Origin: Eubacteriales bacterium
Lineage (GTDB): Bacteria > Bacillota > Clostridia > Saccharofermentanales > UBA5734
Assembly (NCBI GenBank): GCA_028684955.1
Contig: JAQUEY010000006.1
Location: 1-42,123, forward strand
Direction of reading: 5' to 3'
DNA length: 42,123 bases
Shown: positions 25,812 to 34,456 of the stretch, in pieces
Layout of the letters: each line of letters begins with the position of its first letter
Numbering within the stretch: the first letter of the stretch is position 1
Translations under genes and position numbers: made by a program
Notes under the pieces: generated by a model
Told to the model about the DNA's origin: nothing
Databases searched by the model: none
Seen by the model: only the letters and a program-made list of their open reading frames with translations

Positions 25812-25849
25812 ATGTGAATGAGCGTTGAGTCGTAATTAGGAGGAACAGA

Positions 25850-26803
25850 ATGATTGAGATCAAAAAGCCAGTGATCGAATGTCTGGAACAAAATGAAGAA
25901 CGTTCCTATGGCAAATTCGTGATCGAACCGCTCGAGCGGGGCTATGGCATCACACTGGGCAATTCGCTGCGCCGTGTGCTGCTTTCCTCACTGCCTGGTG
26001 CGGCGGTGACGGCGATTCGCGTGGAGGGTGTCTTCCATGAGTTTTCAACGGTCAAGGGTGTCGTTGAAGACATGACCGAAATCATCCTCAATGTCAAAGG
26101 CATCCGGGCTGATCTGCATGTGGATGGACCGAAAACGGTCTACATCAGCACAGAAGAAGGCCGGACCGGTGTCGTGACGGCGGGTGATATCGTCCGTGAC
26201 GATGAAGTCGAAGTGATGAATCCGGATCATCCGATCGCTACACTGAATGGCGAGGGCCGCCTCTTCATGGAACTGACCTTCAACGGCGGACGAGGATACA
26301 ACACCGCTGACCGCAACAAATGGGTCAGCCAGCCGATTGGTGTCATTCCGATTGATTCGATTTTCACTCCAGTCAAAAAGGTCAACTATTCGGTCGAAAA
26401 CACTCGTGTCGGACAGTTTACAGATTATGACAAGCTGACCATAGAGGTCTGGACCGATGCAACCATCGGGGCATCCGAGGCGCTGAGCGTCGGTGCCAGC
26501 ATCCTGACTGAACATCTCAACTTGTTTGTTGCGTTGACCAGCAGTGTGACCAGCACGAATTTTTCCAATCAGGAATTTGATGGGAAAGCTCCGACCGTCC
26601 TGGGTACCGCGATCGAAGACCTTGACTTCTCTGTCCGCACCTACAACTGCCTCAAGCGCGCCGGCATCAATTCGATCGGCGACCTCGTGGCCCGTTCAGA
26701 AGAAGACATGATGAAAGTCAGAAACCTCGGCAAGAAATCGCTTGAGGAAGTCATCCAGAAACTTGAAGAAATGGGACTGTCACTCGCGGCACTTGACGAG
26801 TGA
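25850..26803 (+). CDS. rpoA: RNA polymerase alpha subunit
   Basis: Alpha dimerises to start RNA polymerase assembly; its C-terminal domain binds UP elements and activators. The 317-residue product has the N-terminal block [35 protein letters not shown] and a C-terminal domain (~250-317) with [55 protein letters not shown] precedes the ATG. A-tract repeats upstream of the S10 promoter are a plausible target of its own C-terminal domain. Confidence 0.98.
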   Translation: MIEIKKPVIECLEQNEERSYGKFVIEPLERGYGITLGNSLRRVLLSSLPGAAVTAIRVEGVFHEFSTVKGVVEDMTEIILNVKGIRADLHVDGPKTVYISTEEGRTGVVTAGDIVRDDEVEVMNPDHPIATLNGEGRLFMELTFNGGRGYNTADRNKWVSQPIGVIPIDSIFTPVKKVNYSVENTRVGQFTDYDKLTIEVWTDATIGASEALSVGASILTEHLNLFVALTSSVTSTNFSNQEFDGKAPTVLGTAIEDLDFSVRTYNCLKRAGINSIGDLVARSEEDMMKVRNLGKKSLEEVIQKLEEMGLSLAALDE

Positions 26804-26837
26804 GGGGACCGTTCCCGATCATTAGGAGGGTATTAAC

Positions 26838-27362
26838 ATGCCTGCACGTAGAAAACTCGGACGCGCCTATGACATGCGTCTGTCGATGCTGCGGGGGATG
26901 GTCACCACGCTGATCCTCACCGGCAAAATCGAAACCACCGAGGCTCGCGCCAAGGAAGTCAAACGGATCGCTGAACAGCTGATCACCATGGCCATCAAGG
27001 AGAAGGACAACTTCACCACCAAGGAAGTGACCGTTTCTGCCGCCAAACTCGACGGCAAGGGCAAAAAGGTCCTCAAATCCGCCACTTCCAAAAATGGCAA
27101 CAAGTATGACGTTGTCGAACGCGAGATGAAAAAGGAAATGGTCCAGGTTGACAGCCCGGCCCGCCTGGCCGTCCGTCGCCAGCTGATGCTGTGGCTGAAC
27201 AAGAGCCATGACGAAAAAGGCAACACCGTCAATCCGGTCAATATCCTGTTCGATACGGTTGCTCCGAAATATGTCGGACGCACCGGTGGCTATGCTCGCA
27301 TCATCAAGCTCGGCGCGCGCCGTGGTGATGCTTCAGAAATGGCACTCCTCGAGCTTCTCTGA
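26838..27362 (+). CDS. rplQ: 50S ribosomal protein L17 with internal insertion
   Basis: L17 sits near the exit tunnel. The family fold is clear: RKLGRAYDMRLSMLRGMVTTL and IETTEARAKEVKRIAEQLI at the start, and LFDTVAPKYVGRTGGYARIIKLGARRGDASEMALLELL at the end. At 174 residues it is much longer than the usual ~115-125. About 50 residues (roughly 54-106, with KKVLKSATSKNGNKYDVVER) interrupt the core before the conserved RLAVRRQL. I believe long L17 forms occur in some Clostridia, so this may be lineage-specific. TTAGGAGGGT precedes the ATG. A terminator follows. Confidence 0.96.
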   Translation: MPARRKLGRAYDMRLSMLRGMVTTLILTGKIETTEARAKEVKRIAEQLITMAIKEKDNFTTKEVTVSAAKLDGKGKKVLKSATSKNGNKYDVVEREMKKEMVQVDSPARLAVRRQLMLWLNKSHDEKGNTVNPVNILFDTVAPKYVGRTGGYARIIKLGARRGDASEMALLELL

Positions 27363-27410
27363 GTCAGCTTCGCGGAAGACCTGCCACCCTATCCAAAACC
27401 ATGTGCCATC

Positions 27411-27445
27411 ACGGGGACAGGACCATCCTGTTCCCGTTTTCTTTT
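27411..27445 (+). terminator. Intrinsic terminator after rplQ
   Basis: ACGGGGACAGG (27411-27421) pairs with CCTGTTCCCGT (27427-27437), allowing one G-U pair, around ACCAT. TTTTCTTTT-like residues follow directly. It ends the ribosomal superoperon, but the ecfA ribosome-binding site starts only a few bases later. Confidence 0.85.
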
Positions 27446-27463
27446 GAAGGGGATTATTTGACC

Positions 27464-29275
27464 ATGGACCTGGAAAACCACGCCGGACGTCCGCCATTCG
27501 CCAACATTGATAATGTCAGTTTCTTGTACCAGCAGCATGGCCATGATCCGATCCAGGCGTTGTCACACGTTACGCTGGATTTGAAAAAGGGTAGCCACAC
27601 GGCCATCCTGGGCCGCAATGGGTCGGGGAAGTCTACCCTGGCCCGACTGATCAATGCGCTCGAATTGCCTTCAGAAGGAACCATCATCGTCGCTGGATAT
27701 GATACTCAGGATGACCAGAATATCTGGGAAGTCCGGCGTCAGTGTGGCATGGTGTTCCAGAATCCGGACAATCAGATCGTCGGCACCACCGTCGAGGAAG
27801 ATGTGGCTTTCGGTCCGGAGAACCTGGGATTTCCCCAGCCAGAGATCCGCCTGTCTGTCGACAAAGCGCTGGTCCGGGTCAATATGCTCGCCCTGGCCGA
27901 GCGTCCGCCTCATCTACTATCGGGTGGTCAGAAGCAGAAGCTGGCGATCGCCGGGATTCTGGCCATGCAGCCATCCTGCCTGATCCTTGATGAAGCAACG
28001 TCCATGCTGGATCCAGCGACTCGGACTGATTTTATGGCTCTGGTCGCAGAACTGATCCAGGAACAAGGCTTGACGGTCATCAACATTACCCACCATATGG
28101 AAGAGGCTTTGCTGGCAGACCGTGTGGTGATCATGAACGATGGTCATGTCATTCTGTCTGGTTCTCCATCAGAGGTCTTCGACCGTGTCCAGTTGGTTAA
28201 AAGTCAGGGATTGGATGTGCCTGTCCATGGTGAAATCCTCAACCGGATTGCGGAATTGACGGCGCAAAAACCTCAACCATTTGAAAGCTCTGAATGGGAA
28301 TCAGCCAGGAAAGCCGTGGTCAGGCTGCTCAAATCCGCTGCTCCTGAAAAGCTTCTTTCAGTACTCCGGGAACATCAGCGCCGCCAAGCCTCTGCCCATA
28401 CCTTAGCGTCCTTGGGTGAACCCGTGATCCGGGTCGAAAACCTGTCCTTTACTTATTCTTCTGGTACGACGCTGGAATCCAAAGCCTTGCAGAACGTCAG
28501 TTTTGATGTCCGTAAAGGGGAGTTGCTCGGGATCATAGGCCATAGTGGTTCTGGTAAATCAACGTTGATCCAGCATCTGAATGGCTTGTTGCGCACTCAG
28601 TCGGGCAAGGTAACCGTGCTTGGCCATGACGCATCGGAAAACCAGGCGATCCGGCGTATCCGCCGCCATGTCGGTCTCCTGTTCCAATATCCGGAACACC
28701 AGCTTTTTGAAGAAACCGTCTTCCAGGATATCGCTTTCGGTCCACGCAGGCTTGGTCTCGACGCGGCAGAAGTGGAGAAAAGAGTCCTCTGGGCGGCCCG
28801 GATTGTCGGTTTGACGGATGAGGAACTCGAACGTTCACCCTTTGAATTGTCTGGCGGCCAACGCCGGCGGGCGGCCATCGCGGGCGTGATTGCCATGCGT
28901 CCGGAAGTCCTGATCCTGGATGAACCGGCTGCTGGCCTGGATCCAGCCGGGCGAGAAGAAATCCTCGGCTATGCAGCCCGTCTGCGCGATGAGGGGTCGA
29001 CGGTTATCCTGGTTTCCCACAGCATGGAAGATGTCGCCCGTCTCTCGGACCGTGTCCTCGCGCTCAAGGATGGTGCTGTCCTGTTGTTTGGCACTCCAGC
29101 GGAAGTTTTTGCCCAGACGGAGACACTCGTTGCGGCAGACCTGTCTGTGCCCCGGACGGCTGTTTTTCTGCGTGACATGAAAGCAGATTTCCCGGACATA
29201 TCAGACCAGTTCTACACGGTGGAATCTGCAGCATTTGAATTAATCCGGGCAGCGGTGGGGAGGTGTGAATCATGA
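27464..29275 (+). CDS. ecfA: ECF transporter ATPase, fused EcfA1-EcfA2
   Basis: This protein supplies both ATPase subunits of an energy-coupling-factor transporter for vitamins. The 603 residues hold two full ABC domains. Domain 1 has Walker A GRNGSGKST (50-58), LSGGQKQK (152-159) and Walker B CLILDEATSMLD (172-183). Domain 2 has Walker A GHSGSGKST (359-367), LSGGQRRR (462-469) and VLILDEPAAGLDP (482-494). FQNPDNQIVGTTVEEDVAFGPENLG and FQYPEHQLFEETVFQDIAFGPRRLG are the ECF-specific Q-loop regions. A linker of about 60 residues joins them. Start ATG at 27464 follows AGGGG by 11 nt. In most Firmicutes ecfA1 and ecfA2 are separate neighbours here. Its TGA overlaps ecfT in ATGA. A single unbroken frame makes an assembly fusion unlikely. 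Confidence 0.95.
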   Translation: MDLENHAGRPPFANIDNVSFLYQQHGHDPIQALSHVTLDLKKGSHTAILGRNGSGKSTLARLINALELPSEGTIIVAGYDTQDDQNIWEVRRQCGMVFQNPDNQIVGTTVEEDVAFGPENLGFPQPEIRLSVDKALVRVNMLALAERPPHLLSGGQKQKLAIAGILAMQPSCLILDEATSMLDPATRTDFMALVAELIQEQGLTVINITHHMEEALLADRVVIMNDGHVILSGSPSEVFDRVQLVKSQGLDVPVHGEILNRIAELTAQKPQPFESSEWESARKAVVRLLKSAAPEKLLSVLREHQRRQASAHTLASLGEPVIRVENLSFTYSSGTTLESKALQNVSFDVRKGELLGIIGHSGSGKSTLIQHLNGLLRTQSGKVTVLGHDASENQAIRRIRRHVGLLFQYPEHQLFEETVFQDIAFGPRRLGLDAAEVEKRVLWAARIVGLTDEELERSPFELSGGQRRRAAIAGVIAMRPEVLILDEPAAGLDPAGREEILGYAARLRDEGSTVILVSHSMEDVARLSDRVLALKDGAVLLFGTPAEVFAQTETLVAADLSVPRTAVFLRDMKADFPDISDQFYTVESAAFELIRAAVGRCES

Positions 29276-30078
29276 TCAGCAACATCTCACTGGGCCGTTA
29301 TTACCCTGCTAAATCCATTCTGCATCGCCTGGATCCGCGGACCAAGATCCTGTCTGCCTTCCTGATGATGGCAGTGATCTTCTTGTCCCGGGACTTGCTG
29401 TCCATGGGTTTACTGGGTCTTGTAACCTTGGCTTTGATTGGGTTGTCGCGGGTACCGGTCAAGCAAGTCCTGGTCAGTCTGAGACCGATGCTTTTCATCC
29501 TCCTGTTTGCGGTTGTGCTCAACATCCTGACCATCAGCGGTGATCCGCTGCTTAAGATCGGGCCGGTCATCATCAGCGAACAAGGGTTGATCACCGCGTT
29601 GCGCATGGGATCGCGCCTGATCTTGCTGATTCTTAACACCACCTTGCTTCTGACACTGACCACGACCCCGATCCATGTTTCTGATGCATTGGAAAACTTG
29701 CTCGGACCTTTCCGGAAAATAGGTTTCCCTGCTCATGAAATGGCCATGATGATGTCGATTGCCTTGCGGTTTGTCCCAACCTTGCTCGAAGAAACCGACA
29801 AGATCATGAAAGCACAATCGTCGCGCGGAGCTGATTACGACACAGGTGGTCTCATCGCCCGGGCCCGCGGCCTGGTTTCTGTCCTGATCCCGCTTTTCGT
29901 CAGTGCTTTCAAACGAGCCGAAGACTTGGCCGTGGCAATGGAGGCTCGCTGTTACCGGGGCGGTGAATCCAGAACTCGCCTGCGTGTGATGAAATACCAA
30001 ACCCGGGATGCCCTTTTCGGAATCGGAATCGGCCTATCTTCGCTGACTATCCTGAGTGTGCGCTTCTGGCCCCTCTGA
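29272..30078 (+). CDS. ecfT: ECF transporter transmembrane subunit EcfT
   Basis: EcfT couples the ATPases to exchangeable substrate-binding S components in the membrane. The 268-residue product begins SNISLGRYYPAKSILHRLDPRTKIL, has several membrane spans in the first ~130 residues, and carries the two Ala-Arg-Gly-like coupling motifs SSRGAD (~183) and EARCYRGG (~224). No S component is encoded nearby, so this is presumably a group II module shared by several S proteins. The start overlaps ecfA by 4 nt. Confidence 0.95.
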   Translation: MISNISLGRYYPAKSILHRLDPRTKILSAFLMMAVIFLSRDLLSMGLLGLVTLALIGLSRVPVKQVLVSLRPMLFILLFAVVLNILTISGDPLLKIGPVIISEQGLITALRMGSRLILLILNTTLLLTLTTTPIHVSDALENLLGPFRKIGFPAHEMAMMMSIALRFVPTLLEETDKIMKAQSSRGADYDTGGLIARARGLVSVLIPLFVSAFKRAEDLAVAMEARCYRGGESRTRLRVMKYQTRDALFGIGIGLSSLTILSVRFWPL

Positions 30079-30090
30079 ACTTGGGATGAT

Positions 30091-30107
30091 CCCGGACAGT
30101 TTCCGGG
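30091..30107 (+). terminator. Small GC hairpin after ecfT
   Basis: CCCGGA (30091-30096) and TCCGGG (30102-30107) form a 6-bp stem with a 5-nt loop shortly after the ecfT stop. It has no U-tract, so it is at best a weak terminator. Confidence 0.35.
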
Positions 30108-30108
30108 C

Positions 30109-30137
30109 TGGTGATGCAACCGGTTGCCAGTTATAAT
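30109..30137 (+). promoter_or_regulatory. Promoter candidate for the ROK kinase gene
   Basis: A perfect TATAAT (30132-30137) follows TGGTGA (30109-30114) with 17 bp between. The -35 is poor. Initiation would be near 30144, about 33 nt before the ATG. Confidence 0.5.
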
Positions 30138-30176
30138 AAAGGTCACAGAATTGCCAGAATATTTGGAGGATGCGCC

Positions 30177-31160
30177 ATGAAACATTATATTGGCATTGAC
30201 TTGGGTGGGACCAATATCAAGGTCGGGCTGGTGGACGAGGCTGGCACGATGATCCATAAAAAGAGCATCAAAACCCAGGCAGAACGTTCAGGTGAGGCGA
30301 TTGTTGCCGACATGGCCCGCGTGACTCTGGAAGTCATCGCCGAAGCAGGCTACAAGGAAAGTGATGTCGAATCAATCGGCATCGGTTCTCCGGGTACACC
30401 AAACAACAAGACGGGCGAACTCATTGTGGCCTACAATCTGCCATTCCGGCACATGCCGATGCGCCGTGAAATGAAAAAAGTCGTCACCCTGCCAGTTTAC
30501 ATTGATAATGATGCCAATGTTGCTGCATTGGCAGAGAGCGAATTTGGTGCCGCACGCGGCAGCTCCTCGAGCGTGACCATCACCCTCGGCACCGGTGTGG
30601 GGGGTGGCATTGTCATCAACAACCGTATTTTCAGCGGCTTTAACAATGCTGGTTCCGAGATCGGCCATATGGTCATCAAAAGTGGTGGCGAAGCCTGCAC
30701 GTGTGGTCGCAAAGGCTGCTTCGAAGCGTATGCTTCTGCCACCGCCCTGATCCGTGACACCGAACGGGCAGCAGCAGAAAATCCCAGTTCGATCCTCAAT
30801 GCCATGATCGCTGACAATGGTGGCAAGGCCAGCGGTCGCTCGGCTTTTGATGCCATGCGCCAAGGTGATGCGGTTGCCGCATCCGTGGTGGACAACTACA
30901 TTGATATGCTCTCCGAAGGTTTGGCCAATGTGATCAATACTTTCATGCCGGAAATCATCGTCATTGGAGGCGGTGTCTGCAATGAAGGCGACGCCCTGAT
31001 GGTTCCCTTGCTGGAAAAAACTTTTGCCAAAGCCAAATCTTTCCTGGCAGAAGGAGTCCCAGCTCCCAAGATTCGCATTGCAGAAATGGGCAATGATGCC
31101 GGCATCGTCGGTGCAGCCATGATGGGACGCCGCTGCCTCGAAGATGGACTGCCAGGCTGA
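30177..31160 (+). CDS. glk: ROK-family sugar kinase, probable glucokinase
   Basis: A cytoplasmic kinase phosphorylating glucose or a related hexose with ATP. The 327-residue product has the ATP-binding IGIDLGGTNIKVGLVDE at the start, the catalytic region YIDNDANVAALAESEFGAARG, TLGTGVGGGIVINN, EIGHM and the ROK zinc motif CTCGRKGCFE. No N-terminal DNA-binding domain is present, so it is an enzyme rather than a NagC-type repressor. The ATG at 30177 follows TTGGAGGAT. It stands 5 nt before truA, in the place where ecfT is normally followed directly by truA. Glucose is inferred; another hexose is possible. Confidence 0.88.
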   Translation: MKHYIGIDLGGTNIKVGLVDEAGTMIHKKSIKTQAERSGEAIVADMARVTLEVIAEAGYKESDVESIGIGSPGTPNNKTGELIVAYNLPFRHMPMRREMKKVVTLPVYIDNDANVAALAESEFGAARGSSSSVTITLGTGVGGGIVINNRIFSGFNNAGSEIGHMVIKSGGEACTCGRKGCFEAYASATALIRDTERAAAENPSSILNAMIADNGGKASGRSAFDAMRQGDAVAASVVDNYIDMLSEGLANVINTFMPEIIVIGGGVCNEGDALMVPLLEKTFAKAKSFLAEGVPAPKIRIAEMGNDAGIVGAAMMGRRCLEDGLPG

Positions 31161-31165
31161 AAAAC

Positions 31166-31951
31166 ATGCCGGACTGCCGCCGCATCGCCCTGCTTCTGGA
31201 ATATGACGGCTTTGACTTCCACGGTTTCCAGGACCAGGGTGACTTGAGAACCGTCCAGCAGGTTGTCCAGGATGCCCTGCGCGACTTGAGCGGTGAGAGC
31301 GACCTCCAGATTGTCAGCAGCAGCCGGACTGACCAGGGGGTGCACGCCCGCGGTCTGGTCTGCCACCTGGATACGACCCTGGCTGTTCCGCTGGATCGTC
31401 TGCCGCTGGCCCTGAACAACCGTCTGCCCGACGATGTCGCCTTGCTTGCCGCCACAGAGGTTCCACCCGGTTTCCATGCCCGCTATGATGCTGTCGGCAA
31501 GATCTACACGTACCGCTATTATCTATCGCCGACCCGGCCGGTCCTTTCCCGCCATCTGGCACCCCATGTCTTTGGACCGGTTGATCAGGACCGTATGCGC
31601 GAGGCCTTGCCGTACTTGTGTGGCACCCATGACTTCTACGCATTCATGGACCAGAACAACAACCCTAAACACACGACCATCCGCACCATCCACCAACTGG
31701 ACCTGGCATTCGATCCACCTTTCCTGACTTTGCAGGTGCGCGGCAATGGCTTCCTCTATCACATGGTCAGGATCCTGGCGGGCACTGTCCTGGCTGTCGG
31801 CCAGGGCAAGATCGAGCCGCAGGCCATCCCGCAGATTCTTAGCTCGCGCGACCGCAAGCTGGCCGGAAAGACCATGCCGCCCCAGGGCTTATGCCTGGAG
31901 TCCGTCCTGTACCCATTCCCCTTGTTTAAGCCAATGGAGGCCCCGTTATGA
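31166..31951 (+). CDS. truA: tRNA pseudouridine(38-40) synthase TruA
   Basis: TruA converts uridines 38-40 of the tRNA anticodon stem to pseudouridine. The 261-residue product has the catalytic aspartate D56 in SSSRTDQGVHARG, the N-terminal ALLLEYDGFDFHGFQ and NGFLYHMVRILAGTVLAVGQGK near the C-terminus. No clear ribosome-binding site is seen in the 5 nt after the ROK kinase gene, so coupling is likely. Its stop overlaps pncB in ATGA. Confidence 0.96.
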   Translation: MPDCRRIALLLEYDGFDFHGFQDQGDLRTVQQVVQDALRDLSGESDLQIVSSSRTDQGVHARGLVCHLDTTLAVPLDRLPLALNNRLPDDVALLAATEVPPGFHARYDAVGKIYTYRYYLSPTRPVLSRHLAPHVFGPVDQDRMREALPYLCGTHDFYAFMDQNNNPKHTTIRTIHQLDLAFDPPFLTLQVRGNGFLYHMVRILAGTVLAVGQGKIEPQAIPQILSSRDRKLAGKTMPPQGLCLESVLYPFPLFKPMEAPL

Positions 31952-33411
31952 CAAAGATTCGCTGGACCGACCGGACCAACATGACCCTGCTGACTGATTT
32001 CTATGAACTGACCATGTCCAAAGGCTACCTCGACAATGACATGTCCGAAACCGTGGCGTATTTCGATTTGTTCTTCCGTCAAGTTCCCCAGGACGGCGGG
32101 TTCGCGATCATGGCCGGTGTGGAACAGATGATCGAATATTTGAGGGACCTGACATTTACAGAGGAAGATCTCGCTTATCTGGGCAGCCACGAGGTGTTCG
32201 ATGACCGGTTCATCGAATTCCTGCGCCAGTTCAAATTCACCTGTGATGTCTGGGCCATCCCGGAGGGAACGCCGATCTTCCCCAATGAGCCGATTGTCAA
32301 GGTGCGCGGTCCGATCATCCAAGCCCAGATGATTGAAACGATGCTCCTGGTTACCATCAATCACCAGAGTCTGATCGCCACCAAGACCGCCCGGATCGTA
32401 CGCGCCGCCAAAGGCCGCCCCGTGCTCGAGTTTGGCTCGCGCCGGGCCCAAGGCTATGATGCAGCCGTCCTCGGGGCCAGGGCTGCCTACATCGCTGGCG
32501 CTGCCGGTACTTCCTGCACTCTGTGTGGCGAGCATTTCAATATTCCCGTGCTCGGGACCATGGCTCACAGCTGGATCCAGGCTTTCCCGGACGAATTCGC
32601 GGCTTTTGCCGCTTATGCCCGCTCGTTTCCCTCCGACACGGTTCTGCTGGTCGATACCTATAACACCCTGCATTCAGGAATCCCCAATGCCATCCGGACA
32701 GCCCGAGAAGTGCTCGAACCGATGGGATACCGTTTACGCGGGATCCGGATTGACAGCGGTGACCTGGCGTATTTGACCGTCAAGGCTCGTGAAATGCTGG
32801 ACCAGGCTGGTCTTTCGGACTGCAAGATCACCATCAGCAATGCACTGGACGAGTACATCATTCGTGACCTGATCGTGCAAGGCGCAGCAGTCGATTCGTT
32901 TGGCGTCGGCGAACGCCTGATCACCTCCAGGGCTGAACCAGTCTTTGGCGGCGTCTACAAACTGGCCGCCATCGAGGACCAGGGGCAGGTCATCCCACGG
33001 ATGAAATTCTCGGAAAATGCCACCAAAATCACCAATCCAGGCAATAAATCTGTCTGGCGCTTCTATGACAAAAGCAGTGGCAAAGCCATTGCCGATGTCA
33101 TCGGACTGGCCGAGGAAACCATCACCGAAGATCACCCTTATGAGATTTTCGATCCACTCCATACTTGGAAACGCAAGACCCTGACCAACTTCACCGTCCG
33201 CTCCCTGCTGGAACCCGTTTTCGTTGCGGGTGAACTGGTCTATCCGCACCGTTCCATTGAAGAGATCCGCAAAGACTGTGCCCATGAGCTGGACCGGCTC
33301 TGGGAATCCCTCAAACGGTTCGAAAATCCACAGAGCTACTATGTTGACCTGACCTTGGCCCTTTGGGAAACCCGCAATCACCTGCTCATCCAGGCGGAGA
33401 ATCCCTCCTGA
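31948..33411 (+). CDS. pncB: Nicotinate phosphoribosyltransferase
   Basis: PncB makes nicotinate mononucleotide from nicotinate and PRPP, the entry to NAD salvage. The 487-residue product has MTLLTDFYELTMSKGYLDN at the start, EFGSRRAQGYDAAV, GTMAHSWIQAFPDE with the conserved histidine H207 (phosphorylated in characterised enzymes), and GIRIDSGDLAYL. Its length matches the longer Firmicutes-type enzymes. AATGGAGGCCCC precedes the ATG, which overlaps truA by 4 nt. Confidence 0.96.
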   Translation: MTKIRWTDRTNMTLLTDFYELTMSKGYLDNDMSETVAYFDLFFRQVPQDGGFAIMAGVEQMIEYLRDLTFTEEDLAYLGSHEVFDDRFIEFLRQFKFTCDVWAIPEGTPIFPNEPIVKVRGPIIQAQMIETMLLVTINHQSLIATKTARIVRAAKGRPVLEFGSRRAQGYDAAVLGARAAYIAGAAGTSCTLCGEHFNIPVLGTMAHSWIQAFPDEFAAFAAYARSFPSDTVLLVDTYNTLHSGIPNAIRTAREVLEPMGYRLRGIRIDSGDLAYLTVKAREMLDQAGLSDCKITISNALDEYIIRDLIVQGAAVDSFGVGERLITSRAEPVFGGVYKLAAIEDQGQVIPRMKFSENATKITNPGNKSVWRFYDKSSGKAIADVIGLAEETITEDHPYEIFDPLHTWKRKTLTNFTVRSLLEPVFVAGELVYPHRSIEEIRKDCAHELDRLWESLKRFENPQSYYVDLTLALWETRNHLLIQAENPS

Positions 33412-33476
33412 CAGATTCGTGTCCCAGTCGACTGCCCTGTGGTAAAATGAAAAAAACACATTGAAAGGACATGCCA

Positions 33477-33968
33477 ATGGCTATCTACGCGAACATAACG
33501 ATGGAGTCCGGCAAGAAAATCCGGCTCAAGCTCGACCCCGACAATGCCCCCCAGACTGTCAAAAACTTCACGGACCTTGCAGAAGCTGGTTTCTATAATG
33601 GTTTGATTTTCCACCGGGTCATCAGCGGGTTCATGATCCAGGGTGGTTGCCCCCAAGGCACAGGCACAGGTGGTCCCGGCTACCAGATCAAAGGCGAGTT
33701 CTCCAGCAATGGCGTCACAAACCAGCTCCGCCACACCCGCGGCGTCATTTCGATGGCCCGGTCCATGCATCCTGATTCAGCAGGGTCACAGTTTTTCATC
33801 ATGCATGCAGCAGCGCCCCATCTCGATGGCCAATATGCCGCTTTCGGCCAGGTTGTCGATGGGATCGAGGTTGTTGATGAGATTGCAGCAGTCAAGACAG
33901 ACCGTGGAGATCGTCCACAAATTGAACAGAAAATGGCTGCAATAGAGATCGAACGGGACGATACGTGA
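33477..33968 (+). CDS. ppiB: Peptidyl-prolyl cis-trans isomerase, cyclophilin type
   Basis: A cytoplasmic cyclophilin that catalyses proline isomerisation during folding. The 163-residue product contains FHRVISGFMIQGGCPQGTGTGGPGYQIKGEF, GVISMARSMHPDSAGSQFFIM and LDGQYAAFGQVVDG, including the active-site arginine of FHRV and the QFFI block. The second ATG (33477) is chosen because AAAGGA ends 7 nt before it, whereas only 1 nt separates it from the ATG at 33471. A TAAAAT at 33443-33448 might be a -10, without a clear -35. Confidence 0.95.
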   Translation: MAIYANITMESGKKIRLKLDPDNAPQTVKNFTDLAEAGFYNGLIFHRVISGFMIQGGCPQGTGTGGPGYQIKGEFSSNGVTNQLRHTRGVISMARSMHPDSAGSQFFIMHAAAPHLDGQYAAFGQVVDGIEVVDEIAAVKTDRGDRPQIEQKMAAIEIERDDT

Positions 33969-34039
33969 TGCAATATGCACAAAAAATAGCCTGAGAATCG
34001 TCAGATTGCCAGACTATTGCGTGCCAAAACCCGATTGGC

Positions 34040-34068
34040 TTGCCAGACGACACGGGCTATGGTACGAT
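34040..34068 (+). promoter_or_regulatory. Promoter candidate before the zinc-ribbon gene
   Basis: TTGCCA (34040-34045), 17 bp and TACGAT (34063-34068) fit a sigma-A promoter. TTGCCAGAC occurs twice (34006-34014, 34040-34048), the second copy overlapping the -35. GGCTATGG (34055-34062) and CCATAGCC (34107-34114) are perfect inverted arms 44 bp apart, partly inside the spacer. These elements account for most of the 235-bp gap 33969-34203. Confidence 0.45.
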
Positions 34069-34203
34069 TGCACAAGGTCATGCTCTAATCTGTACGCACA
34101 AGGATCCCATAGCCTGCTTTGAACCATCGGACAGGTCAATTGGCGAGAACCTTCAAGGTCGTCGATAGAAAATGCCCGAAAAATTTGAAGGAGGCACACC
34201 ATC

Positions 34204-34380
34204 ATGCCGGACAAAACACTCAATTGCAAAGACTGCGGAGTCGAATTCATCTTCAGCGAAGGCGAACAGGCTTTCTACGCTGAAAAGGGCTTCACCAATG
34301 AGCCCCTCCGCTGCCCAGATTGCCGCAGAGCCAGAAAGCAGCAGCGCAACAACGAGCGCTACAACAACAACAGCTGGTAA
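34204..34380 (+). CDS. Small zinc-ribbon protein (zf-trcl-like)
   Basis: A 58-residue protein, MPDKTLNCKDCGVEFIFSEG, then EQAFYAEKGFTNEPLRCPDCRRARKQQRN, ending in Asn-rich NERYNNNSW. Two CXXC pairs (C8/C11 and C37/C40) predict one zinc site. The sequence FYAEKGFTNEPLRCPDCR is characteristic of the zinc-ribbon family often labelled probable zinc-binding domain (zf-trcl), whose function is not established; the basic Arg/Asn tail suggests nucleic-acid binding. GAAGGAGG lies about 10 nt before the ATG. It has its own promoter candidate and terminator, so it is a one-gene unit. Confidence 0.88.
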   Translation: MPDKTLNCKDCGVEFIFSEGEQAFYAEKGFTNEPLRCPDCRRARKQQRNNERYNNNSW

Positions 34381-34405
34381 TCAGCCGAAGCATCGCTTCA
34401 CCCAG

Positions 34406-34437
34406 GACCGTCTCCCGCGAGGGGGACGGTCTTTTTG
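34406..34437 (+). terminator. Intrinsic terminator after the zinc-ribbon gene
   Basis: GACCGTCTCCC (34406-34416) pairs with GGGGGACGGTC (34421-34431) through 11 pairs including one G-U, with a GCGA tetraloop and TTTTTG after it. Confidence 0.92.
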
Positions 34438-34456
34438 TATCCAATTTTCTGAATGT

